Source of the DNA: Streptomyces sp. ISL-100
GTDB taxonomy: Bacteria; Actinomycetota; Actinomycetes; Streptomycetales; Streptomycetaceae
DNA length: 64,000 bases
Direction: 5' to 3'
NCBI RefSeq assembly: GCF_018614615.1
Contig: NZ_JAGGOK010000050.1
Span: 84,048-148,047 of the forward strand
The translations under genes and the position numbers were made by a program. The notes below the pieces were generated by a model. The model searched no databases. It was not told the DNA's origin and saw only the letters and a list, made by a program, of their open reading frames with translations. Shown here one piece after another: positions 8,043 to 15,963 of this stretch (positions within the stretch are counted from its first letter, which is position 1; every line of letters begins with the position of its first letter).

Positions 8043-8472
8043 GTGACTCGACGGGCTCGGCGGGGGCGAAACGCGAGAGGGGGCGTGTATGTGATCTGGG
8101 TCACGAGGCGTCACACGGCGGCAGATTCCGACACCTGTAGCAAGCGAACCCCCGGTTCTGCTCAATGCCGAGGGGCGGTGAGGGCGTGTGACGCACCGTC
8201 AGAAAAAAGATGAAAAAAGTCGGGCCCCGTTGTCTGAATCGGCCTTCTGGAACGGCTTGGTGTTAGTGAGGGGCAAAAAAAGGAGGGTCTGTGACGGGCG
8301 TCACAAATTGGCGGGGTCACACGCCCGCCCTCAAAGACACCTCTATGGGTGATCCCCCAGTCCATCCCCGCGCGTGGGATGGGCGCCTGAGCGGGGCGGG
8401 AGGGCAGGGCATGCGACAGAGAGGAAGTGAACGTGACGGGCGTCACAGAGTTTGGGCGGGGTGCGGTGTCAC
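8043..8472. promoter_or_regulatory. Cluster of GTGAC/GTCAC palindromes resembling Crp sites
   Basis: Ten GTCAC or GTGAC pentamers in 430 bp (GTCAC at 8100, 8110, 8300, 8316, 8442, 8468; GTGAC at 8043, 8188, 8291, 8433). They build three palindromes: GTGATCTGGGTCAC (8091-8104) and GTGACGGGCGTCAC twice (8291-8304, 8433-8446). The 8290-8305 copy reads TGTGACGGGCGTCACA, matching the TGTGA-N6-TCACA architecture of CRP-family sites. GTCACACGCCC also occurs at 8316-8326 and in inverse at 8182-8192. Could be a Crp-family operator array, iterons, or the TraB-recognised clt locus. Confidence 0.55.
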
Positions 8473-8555
8473 ATCCGGGGGTTTCTCGCTCCCCTTCCTG
8501 GAGTGAGGGCGAAACGTCTGCCCGCCGGTCCGGTGGCGGCGGAACATAGCGCGCG

Positions 8556-8580
8556 ATCGCCGGTTAGCCAAACCGGCGAT
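8556..8580. repeat. 10-bp inverted repeat
   Basis: ATCGCCGGTT (8556-8565) and AACCGGCGAT (8571-8580), perfect, with a 5-nt loop. No adjacent gene end to serve, so it may be a structural element of the putative origin/transfer region. Confidence 0.6.
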
Positions 8581-8977
8581 TGTCCGGAACATCGAAGTCC
8601 CAGCACGAGAGGAGGGCGGCATGGCCCAGGTGAGTGAGCGCGCTTTGTGGAGGGCGCGGCCGGTGCGTGGAGCCGGTCTTTGCGGAATCTCTTCGACCTG
8701 TGTTGCCAGGGGTCGAACGGGATCGAAAAGGCATCGAGAGGGGTCGAGTGGGATTCACGCCCACTCCGTGTTTCCTCCGGGTGCTGGTGCCCGGTTCGAT
8801 CTGTCCTCGGCCTTCATGCAGGGTGCTGGGAGGACGGCAATTCAGGGGCAGGTGGCGGCACTGCTGTGTGCCGGAAATGCCCGTCAGGCGGGACGGGCGG
8901 AAATTGGCTTCCCGCCTGGTGACCTGTTCGTCCATCCGCTCTTGGGTGTGGCCGGCGGCCCTGCTAAGCATGGCGGG

Positions 8978-9071
8978 GGCTTGCCCTGGCGGGTGATGGG
9001 CTTGCTGAGAGGCTTGCCGTGGCGGGTCAGGCGGTGGTTACCCCGGCGAGGGCAAGCCTTTGGGCAAGCCC
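8978..9071. repeat. Direct and inverted GGCTTGCC/GGCAAGCC repeats
   Basis: GGCTTGCCCTGGCGGGT at 8978-8994 recurs as GGCTTGCCGTGGCGGGT at 9011-9027 (one mismatch). Both can pair with the inverse copies GGCAAGCC at 9051-9058 and 9063-9070. The block can fold into alternative stems on single-stranded DNA, as expected of a single-strand origin of a rolling-circle element. Confidence 0.5.
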
Positions 9072-9130
9072 TGCTGAGTTGGATGCGGAGCATGAAGGAA
9101 CGGCACGGAAGCAAGGCGGGGAGACAGGAA

Positions 9131-9292
9131 ATGACCGAGAACGAGATAGCGGCGCTGGACGAGGAATTGACCGACGTGTGTGCGTCGATCGCCCGTATTG
9201 ATGCGATGGTCAGGGAAATAGCGGCGGCTATCGTTCCCGCTGTTCCTGCACATGCGCTGCGAGGCGAGACAGTGTTTCCTCGATCCGCTTGA
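9131..9292 (+). CDS. Possible 53-aa helical protein
   Basis: ATG 9131 preceded by GGGAGACAGGAA. The product starts MTENEIAALDEELTDVCASI, a plausible coiled-coil, then hydrophobic IAAAIVPAVPA. Its last 65 bases overlap the 3' end of the convergent GntR gene, and the tail (RGETVFPRSA) looks like shadow coding. Real gene possible but unproven. Confidence 0.3.
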   Translation: MTENEIAALDEELTDVCASIARIDAMVREIAAAIVPAVPAHALRGETVFPRSA

Positions 9293-9638
9293 TGGCGGTC
9301 TTGAGCTCCGCGACTTCTTCGGCGAGGGATTCGGCGCTGGGGCCGGGAGTGAGGTCGGCTGTTTCGGCTATCTCCTCCCGGCCATCAGCCGGCGCGGCGG
9401 TGGCGCTGTTGCGAACGAAGCTGCCTCGCCCCTGGACGCTGTAGATCAGCCCCTCGCTTTTCAGCAGCCGCAGGGTGTTTTGCACGGTGGAGCTCGCGAT
9501 GCCGTACCGCTCTTGCAGGGTCCGCGAGGAGGGCAGCTTGTCGCCGGGCTTCAGGCGGCCGGATGTGATCTCTTCCCGGAGGAGTTCGGCGGCCTGGAGG
9601 TAGGGGGGCCGGTCGTCGGCCTCGAAGTCCAGTGTCAT
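9228..9638 (-). CDS. GntR-family repressor, KorSA-like
   Basis: 136 aa from ATG 9638 (GTG 9659 would add seven residues). Winged HTH of the GntR class: PPYLQAAELLREEITSGRL, then GDKLPSSRTLQERYGIASST and VQNTLRLLKSEGLIYSVQGR. The C-terminal third is a predicted coiled coil (EEVAELKTAIKRIEETLSRL) rather than a ligand domain. In pSAM2-type elements KorSA of this family represses pra and transfer genes and keeps the element integrated. Here it is divergent from the Pra-like gene, and the palindromes at 9700-9737 lie between them. Confidence 0.88.
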   Translation of the reverse strand: MTLDFEADDRPPYLQAAELLREEITSGRLKPGDKLPSSRTLQERYGIASSTVQNTLRLLKSEGLIYSVQGRGSFVRNSATAAPADGREEIAETADLTPGPSAESLAEEVAELKTAIKRIEETLSRLAAHVQEQRER

Positions 9639-9699
9639 GCCCGCAGGATACGGGCGCACCCGCTACGTGGCGACACACTCGCACCACCCGGCTCCATGC

Positions 9700-9737
9700 T
9701 GTAGCGCATCACTCCTCAAACCAACTGTTGCGCAACA
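9700..9737. promoter_or_regulatory. Candidate KorSA-type operators
   Basis: TGTTGCGCAACA at 9726-9737 is a perfect 12-bp palindrome. TGTAGCGCATCA at 9700-9711 matches it at 9 of 12 positions, with centres 26 bp apart. A weaker TGTTG half-site is at 9754. All lie between the GntR gene and the Pra-like gene, where dimer binding would silence both promoters. Confidence 0.6.
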
Positions 9738-9806
9738 CTCACTGATGTGGCACTGTTGTGATCCGGGCCGAACACGCGGCCCAAACGATGGAAGGAAGTA
9801 ACACCC

Positions 9807-10178
9807 ATGGCACGCATCCGCGTTGGCCTGCTGGACACCACGGCGTTCATGGTCGGCACCCTGCCGGTGCCGAAGTACACCGATCAGGAGAAGACCCAGT
9901 TCGCCCTCGACCGTGAGACGAATCAGAGGCTCTACACGGTGACCGTGTTCCTGATGGAGGAAGAGCGGGCGGAGGCCATGAAGATCACCGTTGCGGCGGA
10001 CGGCCTGCCGGACGGTCTCAAGCCCGGTGTGCCGGTGCGGCCCGTCGAGCTGTTCGCCACCCCGTGGGCCCGCATCTTCAACGGCTCCCTGAACGACGGC
10101 ATCGCCTACCGAGCCGCTGCGCTCGAACTCCTGATCCCGGCCGCTGCCGGTGAGCCGGTCAAGAAGGCAGCCGCGTGA
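9807..10178 (+). CDS. Pra/SCO3933-type regulatory protein
   Basis: 123 aa. The layout fits the plasmid replication, integration and excision activator family annotated in AICEs: a short beta strand MARIRVGLLDTTAFMVGTLP, the PKYTDQEKT...DRETNQRLYTVTVF core, and an FATPWARI...GIAYRAAAL end. GGAAGGAAG lies just upstream of ATG 9807. In pSAM2 Pra switches on replication, integration and excision genes once KorSA repression is lifted. The gene is first in a tightly overlapping operon (GTGA at 10175-10178 with the next start). Confidence 0.75.
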   Translation: MARIRVGLLDTTAFMVGTLPVPKYTDQEKTQFALDRETNQRLYTVTVFLMEEERAEAMKITVAADGLPDGLKPGVPVRPVELFATPWARIFNGSLNDGIAYRAAALELLIPAAAGEPVKKAAA

Positions 10179-10384
10179 CACAGCCCGCTCTCCGGTTCGG
10201 CGCTGAGGCGGTCTACCCGATCCCTCACGCCGGACCGGACCCCCGGTTCTCCGAATCCCTCATCAACTCCGTGGCCGCGCTCCTCGTCGGCTACGGATAC
10301 CCGCCCTTCGCCGCCCTGGATGACTGGGCGGCCCTCGAAATGGCCCTTGCGGCCTTCCTCTACGAACACAAGGACACCAAGTGA
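10175..10384 (+). CDS. Small conserved AICE protein
   Basis: 69 aa from GTG 10175, overlapping the preceding and following genes by 4 bp each (GTGA), so it is embedded in the pra-tra operon. Hydrophobic/aromatic middle (VAALLVGYGYPPFAALDDWA) and a charged C terminus (YEHKDTK); no domain recognised. Its coupling to the translocase suggests a role in transfer or its control. Confidence 0.75.
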   Translation: MTQPALRFGAEAVYPIPHAGPDPRFSESLINSVAALLVGYGYPPFAALDDWAALEMALAAFLYEHKDTK

Positions 10385-11787
10385 CAGTGCAGGAACTGAA
10401 CGGCTACGCCCCCCTGGTGGTGGTAGCGGCCCTGACCCTCATCACCATCTGGGCGGTGATCTGGATAGTCCGCTACGCCCTGGCGGACAAGATGACGCGG
10501 GCCAGCATCCGGCAGGCAGTGCGGGTGCGCTGGACTTGGAAGCGGCTCGCGCCGATGGCCGGTCTGTCGGTCACAGACAAGACGCCCACCCCACTGGCGG
10601 CGTTCTCCACCACTGAGGGCAAGACGCCGAAACCGCGGGTCCTCATCCCGGCCCTGAAGGTGAAGCCCGACCAGTTCGGGATCGTCGGGCGGGCCAACTG
10701 CCTGCCCAAGGTCAGCTTGGATGAATTCCAGAAGGCCGCCCCGTATCTGGCGGACGCCTGGCGCTGTGAACGGGTTTCAGTCCTGCCGGACGGCCCCGGC
10801 CAGGTGATCATCCGTGGCGTGCGCGTGGACCCGCTCACCACCCGAACCGAACACGTCCCCACCGGTGCGGTGCCCAAGAAGGCTGCCATCTGGGACCTTG
10901 GGGTGGACGAGTACGCCCAGCCCGTGGTGGTGGACCTGTCCCAGGTGCCGGGCGTGACCGTGGCCGGCCTTCCCGGCTTCGGCAAGACCTCGCTCATCAA
11001 CCGTCTGATCTGCGACTGGGCGCCCTCGCCCGCAATCCAGTTCGTCGGCTTCGACGGCAAGGTGTCCAAGGCGCACGAAGGCGACTACGCCGACCTGGTG
11101 AAGCGCATGTTCGCCTTCGTCGGGGACGACCTGGAGGACGCGAACAAGCTGTTCAACCGCCTCGTGGACCTGCGCCGGGCCCGCTCCTCCTCCATCCGTG
11201 CCGTGCTCGGCGTGAAGAGCATGTGGGATGTCGGTCCCTCCGCCGCGTGGCCGCTGGTCGTGGTGGTCATCGACGAAGCGCACACGTTCTTCCGCGACTA
11301 CAAGGGCAGCGACCCCAAGACGAAGAAGCTCGCGGCGCTGGCGGCGGAGAACGCCCGGCTCGTGGAAGACCTGGTCAAGAAGGGCCGCAGCGTCGGCATC
11401 CTCGTCATCCTGGCCACACAGAAGTCCACGGGTGACGCCATCCCCACGTTCATCCGTGACGTGTGCCCGGTCGGCCTGTCCTTCGCGCAGAAGACCGCCG
11501 AAGCCTCGGTCGCCGCGCTGGGAGAGGACATCCGTAACTGGGACGACGCCAACCCCATCAACCTCCAGGACCCGGCCTATGTCGGCGTCGCCTCCATGAG
11601 CCACCAGTCACGCCCCGGCTTCGCCCGCATCCGCACCCCCTACGTGGCCGACGCCGACGCAGCACAGATCGCTGACGAGACCGCCCACCTCACCTACGAC
11701 CCCGCCGAACTCCTCGAAGCGGTCATGGGCCCGCGCGTGTGGGACGCCCCGGTGGACATGACGAAGCCCGACGCACAGGCAGCCTGA
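10381..11787 (+). CDS. TraB/TraSA-type FtsK-like DNA translocase
   Basis: 468 aa. N-terminal transmembrane helix (VVVAALTLITIWAVIWIVRY, about residues 12-31), then a FtsK/SpoIIIE ATPase: Walker A GLPGFGKTS near 197-205 and Walker B VVVVIDEAH near 296-304. The motor core continues with GRSVGILVILATQK. Proteins of this class move double-stranded DNA between hyphae in Streptomyces conjugation, recognising 8-bp clt repeats through a C-terminal region. Overlaps the upstream gene (GTGA) and is followed by the DUF2637 gene after a 48-bp gap. Confidence 0.92.
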   Translation: MTVQELNGYAPLVVVAALTLITIWAVIWIVRYALADKMTRASIRQAVRVRWTWKRLAPMAGLSVTDKTPTPLAAFSTTEGKTPKPRVLIPALKVKPDQFGIVGRANCLPKVSLDEFQKAAPYLADAWRCERVSVLPDGPGQVIIRGVRVDPLTTRTEHVPTGAVPKKAAIWDLGVDEYAQPVVVDLSQVPGVTVAGLPGFGKTSLINRLICDWAPSPAIQFVGFDGKVSKAHEGDYADLVKRMFAFVGDDLEDANKLFNRLVDLRRARSSSIRAVLGVKSMWDVGPSAAWPLVVVVIDEAHTFFRDYKGSDPKTKKLAALAAENARLVEDLVKKGRSVGILVILATQKSTGDAIPTFIRDVCPVGLSFAQKTAEASVAALGEDIRNWDDANPINLQDPAYVGVASMSHQSRPGFARIRTPYVADADAAQIADETAHLTYDPAELLEAVMGPRVWDAPVDMTKPDAQAA

Positions 11788-11835
11788 CCCCAACACCCCT
11801 GCACCTACGAATCACTTGAAGGGAGGTGAATCCTC

Positions 11836-12570
11836 ATGAATGAGGACCGGATCACTCAGCGCACGGTGACCGTGGTCATGGTCGTCATCGCCGCCCTCGC
11901 GTTCGTCTTCTCCTTCGGTAACGTCTGGGCGCTGGCCCTGCGGCTCGGCGTCCCCGGCCCGATCGCCCCCCTGATCGCGCCCATGGTGGACCTGTCCGTG
12001 GTCGGGCTCCTGGTGGCCCTGCGCTACCTGTCCCTGCGCGGCGTCCCGCCCGAGGAGATGAAGGCGGCCACACGCCTCATGCACGTCTCCGGACTGCTGA
12101 CCCTGGCCCTCAACATCGCGGAACCCATCGCCGCCGGACACTACGGACGCGCCGCCGTGGACGCGGTCGCCCCGCTCCTCCTCCTCGGATGGGGCACGGT
12201 CGGCCCCGGCCTCCTGCGCCACTTCCACGCCGTAACCGCGACCGCCCCGGCACCTTCCCCGGCCCCGGCCGAGGTGACCGACCCAGCCCCGGCGGCTGTC
12301 CCTGTCGAGACGGCACCGGAACCTGTGCCCGCCGTGGTCGATACGTCGCAACCGGTGCCCGCTCCCATCCCCGCCGCACCCGCGCCAGTGCCCGTCACAC
12401 CTGCGGCACCTGCGGTGAAGGTCCCTGAGCCGCTTCTTGAAGAAGCCCGCTCCATCGCCGCGTCCCACCACACGGAGCACGGCGAGACCATCACTGCCGC
12501 CCAGCTCAAGCGACGGCTCGGCATCGGCCTGCCCATGGCCAACGCCCTGCACGCGGCCCTGTCCGCCTGA
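11836..12570 (+). CDS. DUF2637 membrane protein, SpdB-like spread protein
   Basis: 244 aa, GGGAGG seven bases upstream. Residues 1-130 are a DUF2637-type domain with about four transmembrane helices: VTVVMVVIAALAFVFSFGNV; PIAPLIAPMVDLSVVGLLVA; LLTLALNIAEPI; VAPLLLLGWGTVGPGLL. A Pro/Ala-rich linker of 65 residues and a C-terminal small helical domain (LKRRLGIGLPMANALHAAL) resembling a winged-helix follow. Such proteins are linked with intramycelial plasmid spread together with TraB. Located immediately after tra and before rep. Confidence 0.82.
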   Translation: MNEDRITQRTVTVVMVVIAALAFVFSFGNVWALALRLGVPGPIAPLIAPMVDLSVVGLLVALRYLSLRGVPPEEMKAATRLMHVSGLLTLALNIAEPIAAGHYGRAAVDAVAPLLLLGWGTVGPGLLRHFHAVTATAPAPSPAPAEVTDPAPAAVPVETAPEPVPAVVDTSQPVPAPIPAAPAPVPVTPAAPAVKVPEPLLEEARSIAASHHTEHGETITAAQLKRRLGIGLPMANALHAALSA

Positions 12571-12627
12571 CCTTCCGCCGGCCTTCCCGGCAAGCCCCGT
12601 CTCCCTGCCCTATCGGGCTCCATCAGT

Positions 12628-12673
12628 GACGCCCCGAACGGCACGTGCCGCGTTCAGCGCCGTTCGGGGCGTC
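12628..12673. terminator. 15-bp perfect hairpin ahead of rep
   Basis: GACGCCCCGAACGGC (12628-12642) pairs with GCCGTTCGGGGCGTC (12659-12673), loop 16 nt. It lies 57 bases after the spd stop and 32 bases before the rep start. It may terminate the transfer operon, attenuate rep, or be part of a replication site. Confidence 0.65.
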
Positions 12674-12705
12674 GACCACTCAACCCACAAGGGGGCTATT
12701 CCAGT

Positions 12706-14172
12706 ATGAACCGGACACCGATTCTGCGCCACATCATCAGCCCCGCCGTACGGGACCTGGTGGAACTGGCCAACCTCGACAACTTCGACCGCGTCACCGA
12801 ACAAGTCCGCAACCTGCGCGGCTGCACCCGCCCCGTCAACCTCGTCGGCTGGACCACCACCACCGACACGGCGACCAACACTGTTCTGCGCTCCTACTCC
12901 ACTGCTGACGAACCCACCGGACGGCTCCTGACCGCGTGCGGCAACCGCCGCTCGTCGCGCTGCCCGGCCTGCTCCCGCCTCTACGCCGCCGACACCTACC
13001 ACCTGATCAAGGCCGGGCTGTCCGGCGGCAAGACCGTTGCCGAAAGCGTCCGCACCCACCCCCGCGTCTTCGCCACCTTCACCGCCCCCTCCTTCGGCCC
13101 CGTCCACAACCGCCCCACCACCCCCACGGGCAAGCGCCTGCCCTGCCGCTGCGGCGAACACCACCCCGAAGACGCCCCCATCCTCGGCACACCGCTCAAC
13201 CCCGCCACCTACGACTACACGGGCGCCGTGCTCTGGAACGCCCACGCCGGTGCCCTGTGGGCCCGCTTCACCATCTACCTCCGCCGCGAGCTGGCCGCCC
13301 ACCTCGGCATGACACAGAAAGCGCTGAAGGCTGCCCTTCGAATCTCGTTCGCCAAGGTTGCCGAGTACCAAGAACGCGGCCTGGTCCACTTCCACGCCGT
13401 CATCCGCTTCGACGGCCCCGACGGACACACCACTGCGCCCCCCGCCTGGGCCACCGTTGACGCACTGGATCACGCCGTGAAAGAGGCCGCCCGGCGCGCC
13501 GTGCTCACCGTCGAATCCGACACCGTTGGTGATCACCGCATCGCCTGGGGCGAGAGGATCGACGTACGCGAAATCACCGCCCTCGGTGACGGCGAACTCA
13601 CCGATCAGAAGGTGGCTGGCTATGTCGCCAAGTACGCCACCAAGAGCGCCGAGGGCTCCGGCACCGTAGACCGCTCGTTGGTCTGCCACCCCTGCGGCGG
13701 ACGCGGCTACCTGCGCGGCCCGGACAACTTCCGGGACCTGTGTACCGACTGCGACGGCACGGGGCAGGCCGAACCGCTCAAGGACCTCCGCGTGCAGCGC
13801 CACGTACGCCAGATGATCCACACCGCCTGGGCGCTCGGCCACCTGCCGGAATTCGCGGAACTCAAGCTCTGGAAGTGGGCCCACATGCTCGGATTCCGCG
13901 GCCACTTCTCCACCAAATCCCGCGCCTACTCCACCACCCTCGGGGCACTGCGCGACGTACGCCGCACCTGGCGCACCGAACAGGCCCGTGCCCGCGCCGG
14001 CCTTCCCGCCCCCGACGAAAACACCACCCTCGTCACCGAATCCTCCTGGCAATACCTCGCCTCGGGCTACCGCCCCGGCGAAGAGCTCCTCGCTGCCCAA
14101 GCCCGCCACGAGATCACACAAGCCCGCGAGCATGCCGAATGCGCCAAGACAGAGGGAGAGGTCTGGCAGTGA
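12706..14172 (+). CDS. RepSA-type rolling-circle replication initiator
   Basis: 488 aa. The HUH signature HFHAVIRFDG (His228, His230) and the later Tyr pair in GYVAKYATK (Tyr306, Tyr310) mark a rolling-circle initiator that nicks and religates the double-strand origin. A Cys-rich N-terminal segment (CGNRRSSRCPAC) and an internal CHPCGGRGYLR...CTDCDGTG zinc knuckle are typical of RepSA relatives. Start at ATG 12706 follows AAGGGGGC. It overlaps the next small gene by 4 bp, in the slot where pSAM2 carries xis. Confidence 0.92.
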   Translation: MNRTPILRHIISPAVRDLVELANLDNFDRVTEQVRNLRGCTRPVNLVGWTTTTDTATNTVLRSYSTADEPTGRLLTACGNRRSSRCPACSRLYAADTYHLIKAGLSGGKTVAESVRTHPRVFATFTAPSFGPVHNRPTTPTGKRLPCRCGEHHPEDAPILGTPLNPATYDYTGAVLWNAHAGALWARFTIYLRRELAAHLGMTQKALKAALRISFAKVAEYQERGLVHFHAVIRFDGPDGHTTAPPAWATVDALDHAVKEAARRAVLTVESDTVGDHRIAWGERIDVREITALGDGELTDQKVAGYVAKYATKSAEGSGTVDRSLVCHPCGGRGYLRGPDNFRDLCTDCDGTGQAEPLKDLRVQRHVRQMIHTAWALGHLPEFAELKLWKWAHMLGFRGHFSTKSRAYSTTLGALRDVRRTWRTEQARARAGLPAPDENTTLVTESSWQYLASGYRPGEELLAAQARHEITQAREHAECAKTEGEVWQ

Positions 14173-14321
14173 CCACCGCTGTTAAGCATCCCGAATGCTC
14201 TCGGCCCCGTGAGGATGACCCTGTCGCCCAGCTCATCGAGGCGTGGGCAGCGCGACATGCGAAAGCTGCCCCCCGCTTGGGCGAGGGACAGCTTGAGACA
14301 CTGCGAGACCTGTTTCAGTGA
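14169..14321 (+). CDS. 50-aa helical microprotein in the xis position
   Basis: GTG 14169 overlaps the rep stop (GTGA). The product starts MTTAVKHPECSRPREDDPVA and has a helical core QLIEAWAARHAKAAPRLGEG. It ends 7 bp inside the convergent integrase gene. In tyrosine-integrase AICEs this rep-int gap holds xis; a serine integrase needs instead a recombination directionality factor, typically a small protein of no fixed family. The homologous 37-aa ORF at the opposite end (2508) supports a genuine small family. RDF role is inference. Confidence 0.6.
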   Translation: MTTAVKHPECSRPREDDPVAQLIEAWAARHAKAAPRLGEGQLETLRDLFQ

Positions 14322-15937
14322 GGCGCCCGGAAGACTGGCTCCAACAGGTCGGGGTCGAACTGGCTGCTGCGCGCACGCCCCTTCGGAAGCGGATGGATGA
14401 TCACCGCTTGCAGGACCGTCGCCGCTGCTTTGCGCTTCTGGCGCATGTCGAACTCGTCCCACTTCTCACGGGTGAAACCGGCAAGGAAGTTCTTGGCGGC
14501 CTGCTCGGCGTAGAACTCGGTGCGGTCCTTCTGGGACTCGCTGATCTGTGCATCGTTGCTGTCCCGGAACTCCAGGTACTCAGCCAGACTGAACGTCCCC
14601 GCGTCATAGCTGTTCTTGATTTCCTGGCGCTTGGCCAATAGCGCCTGCAACGTCTCTTCGCCGTACCACGTCTTCTCGTCGGGCTGCATGGCAGAGAACT
14701 GCTCTTCCAGCACCTTGATAACCACTAGCTCTATGGCCTTGTCCACGTAGTCAGCCCGGCGGCTCACCTTGTTGCAGCGTGGCTCACCGCACCGGTACCG
14801 GTCTTGCTTATTCGTCCCGCCGGGGCCCATGCCCTTGATCTTCGCCAGACACATGTTCCCCTTCTCGTCCACGTACCCACACCGCGCGATGTTGGTCAGG
14901 AAGAAGCGTCGGGTGGCCTCCGCGATCTCTCGGTAATCCTTCTTTCCTTCCCGCTTGACCTTGTCGCGGAAGCGGGAAGTTGCCGTATCTCCATCCAGGT
15001 TGAACCACACGCTGCACCGCCCAATGAGCTTGTACCACTCCTCTGGCGTGCAGATGGTGTCCCACTCGCCTACGACCGGTTCACCGGTCTTCGGGTCGGC
15101 CACCAGCTCGCCGTTGATCATCCTGTATCCGCAGAGAGCCGGGTTCGTGAGCATGTACTGAACCGGGGTGACGGCCCACTTGTTTCCCCGGTTCGTCAGA
15201 TAGCCGCTCTTGTCCAGGTGCGCGACGATGCTGGTCCACGCCTTGCCCGCCAAGGCAAGATCGACTGCCTCGCGCAGAACCTTGGCTTCCTTCGGTTCCA
15301 GCTTCTCGTTCACCAAACGCCCGGTCTTGGGGTCTGGCCCCTTCCACCCGAAGCGGCGCGGCCCGGTTGGCTTCCCCTCCAACGCCTGGTCCCGCACATT
15401 GCGCTTGACCCTGCGCTTGACCTTGACTACTTCGCGCTCGCCCATGGCGGAAGTCAGCAGACCCCGGATCATCTCGGCGTCGCTGTGCACGTCCAAGACG
15501 GTCTTGGTATCGGTCACGCCGTACAGTCCGCGCTTGTCGACAGTGAGCGCCCGGTGCAGTCGTAGGTAGTCCTCGGGGAGTCGCACAACGCGCTCCTCCT
15601 CCACGACGAAGATGCCGTGGATGGGATAGCCCTCCTCGACCTGGCGGGCTCGAAGGTCGCGTACCAACCGCAAGAAGGCCGGCCGCTCGATGTCCGGGTC
15701 TGCTGCCGTGATGTGGTTGTCCGTGTACCGGTAGAGGATCGCGCACCCGTGCTGCTGGGCGAACTCGTCGCAGTTGCGGTGCTGGCGGGATACGCCGATC
15801 TCGTTGCGCTTGTCCCTGGTGATCCGGGCGTACGAACAGCATGGCTTGCGGCCGTCCAGCCACTCCTCGAAGGTTCGGCCCTCGTCAAGTGCCTGTTGTA
15901 GGTCGGGATGTATCTGCCACTTGGAAGACGCCTTCAC
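14315..15937 (-). CDS. int: Large serine recombinase (integrase)
   Basis: 540 aa from GTG 15937, next to attR. N-terminal resolvase-like domain (YARITRDKRNEIGVSRQH, about 36-53, and SAMGEREVVKVKRRVKRNV after the 170s). A recombinase domain (PRRFGWKG...WTSIVAHLDKSGYLTNRG...MLTNPALCGYRM) follows, then a zinc ribbon with Cys pairs (IARCGYVDEKGNMCLAK; YRCGEPRCNK) and a coiled-coil region (LLAKRQEIKNSYDAGTFS). This is the order expected of large serine integrases. Oddly, the position where the nucleophilic Ser is expected (Y-x-R-[IV]-S) reads Thr40 (codon ACC). Start codon is supported by GAGAGG upstream. Confidence 0.92.
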   Translation of the reverse strand: MKASSKWQIHPDLQQALDEGRTFEEWLDGRKPCCSYARITRDKRNEIGVSRQHRNCDEFAQQHGCAILYRYTDNHITAADPDIERPAFLRLVRDLRARQVEEGYPIHGIFVVEEERVVRLPEDYLRLHRALTVDKRGLYGVTDTKTVLDVHSDAEMIRGLLTSAMGEREVVKVKRRVKRNVRDQALEGKPTGPRRFGWKGPDPKTGRLVNEKLEPKEAKVLREAVDLALAGKAWTSIVAHLDKSGYLTNRGNKWAVTPVQYMLTNPALCGYRMINGELVADPKTGEPVVGEWDTICTPEEWYKLIGRCSVWFNLDGDTATSRFRDKVKREGKKDYREIAEATRRFFLTNIARCGYVDEKGNMCLAKIKGMGPGGTNKQDRYRCGEPRCNKVSRRADYVDKAIELVVIKVLEEQFSAMQPDEKTWYGEETLQALLAKRQEIKNSYDAGTFSLAEYLEFRDSNDAQISESQKDRTEFYAEQAAKNFLAGFTREKWDEFDMRQKRKAAATVLQAVIIHPLPKGRARSSQFDPDLLEPVFRAPH

Positions 15938-15963
15938 CGCTGCTAGCCTCTCGCCGTCAGGTC

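Larger units (their letters stand above)
6900..9130. other. 2.2 kb gene-poor tract of the AICE
   Basis: No frame on either strand has convincing protein features. The long open frames are Arg/Pro/Ala/Gly-rich shadows of GC-rich DNA with no motifs, ribosome sites or overlapping operon structure. The tract holds two DnaA-box-like sequences, clustered GTGAC/GTCAC palindromes, a 10-bp hairpin (8556-8580) and nested GGCTTGCC/GGCAAGCC repeats (8978-9071), listed separately. It lies between the cargo module and the transfer/replication module, which is where cis-acting loci (origin, clt, single-strand origin) would fit. Confidence 0.6.
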
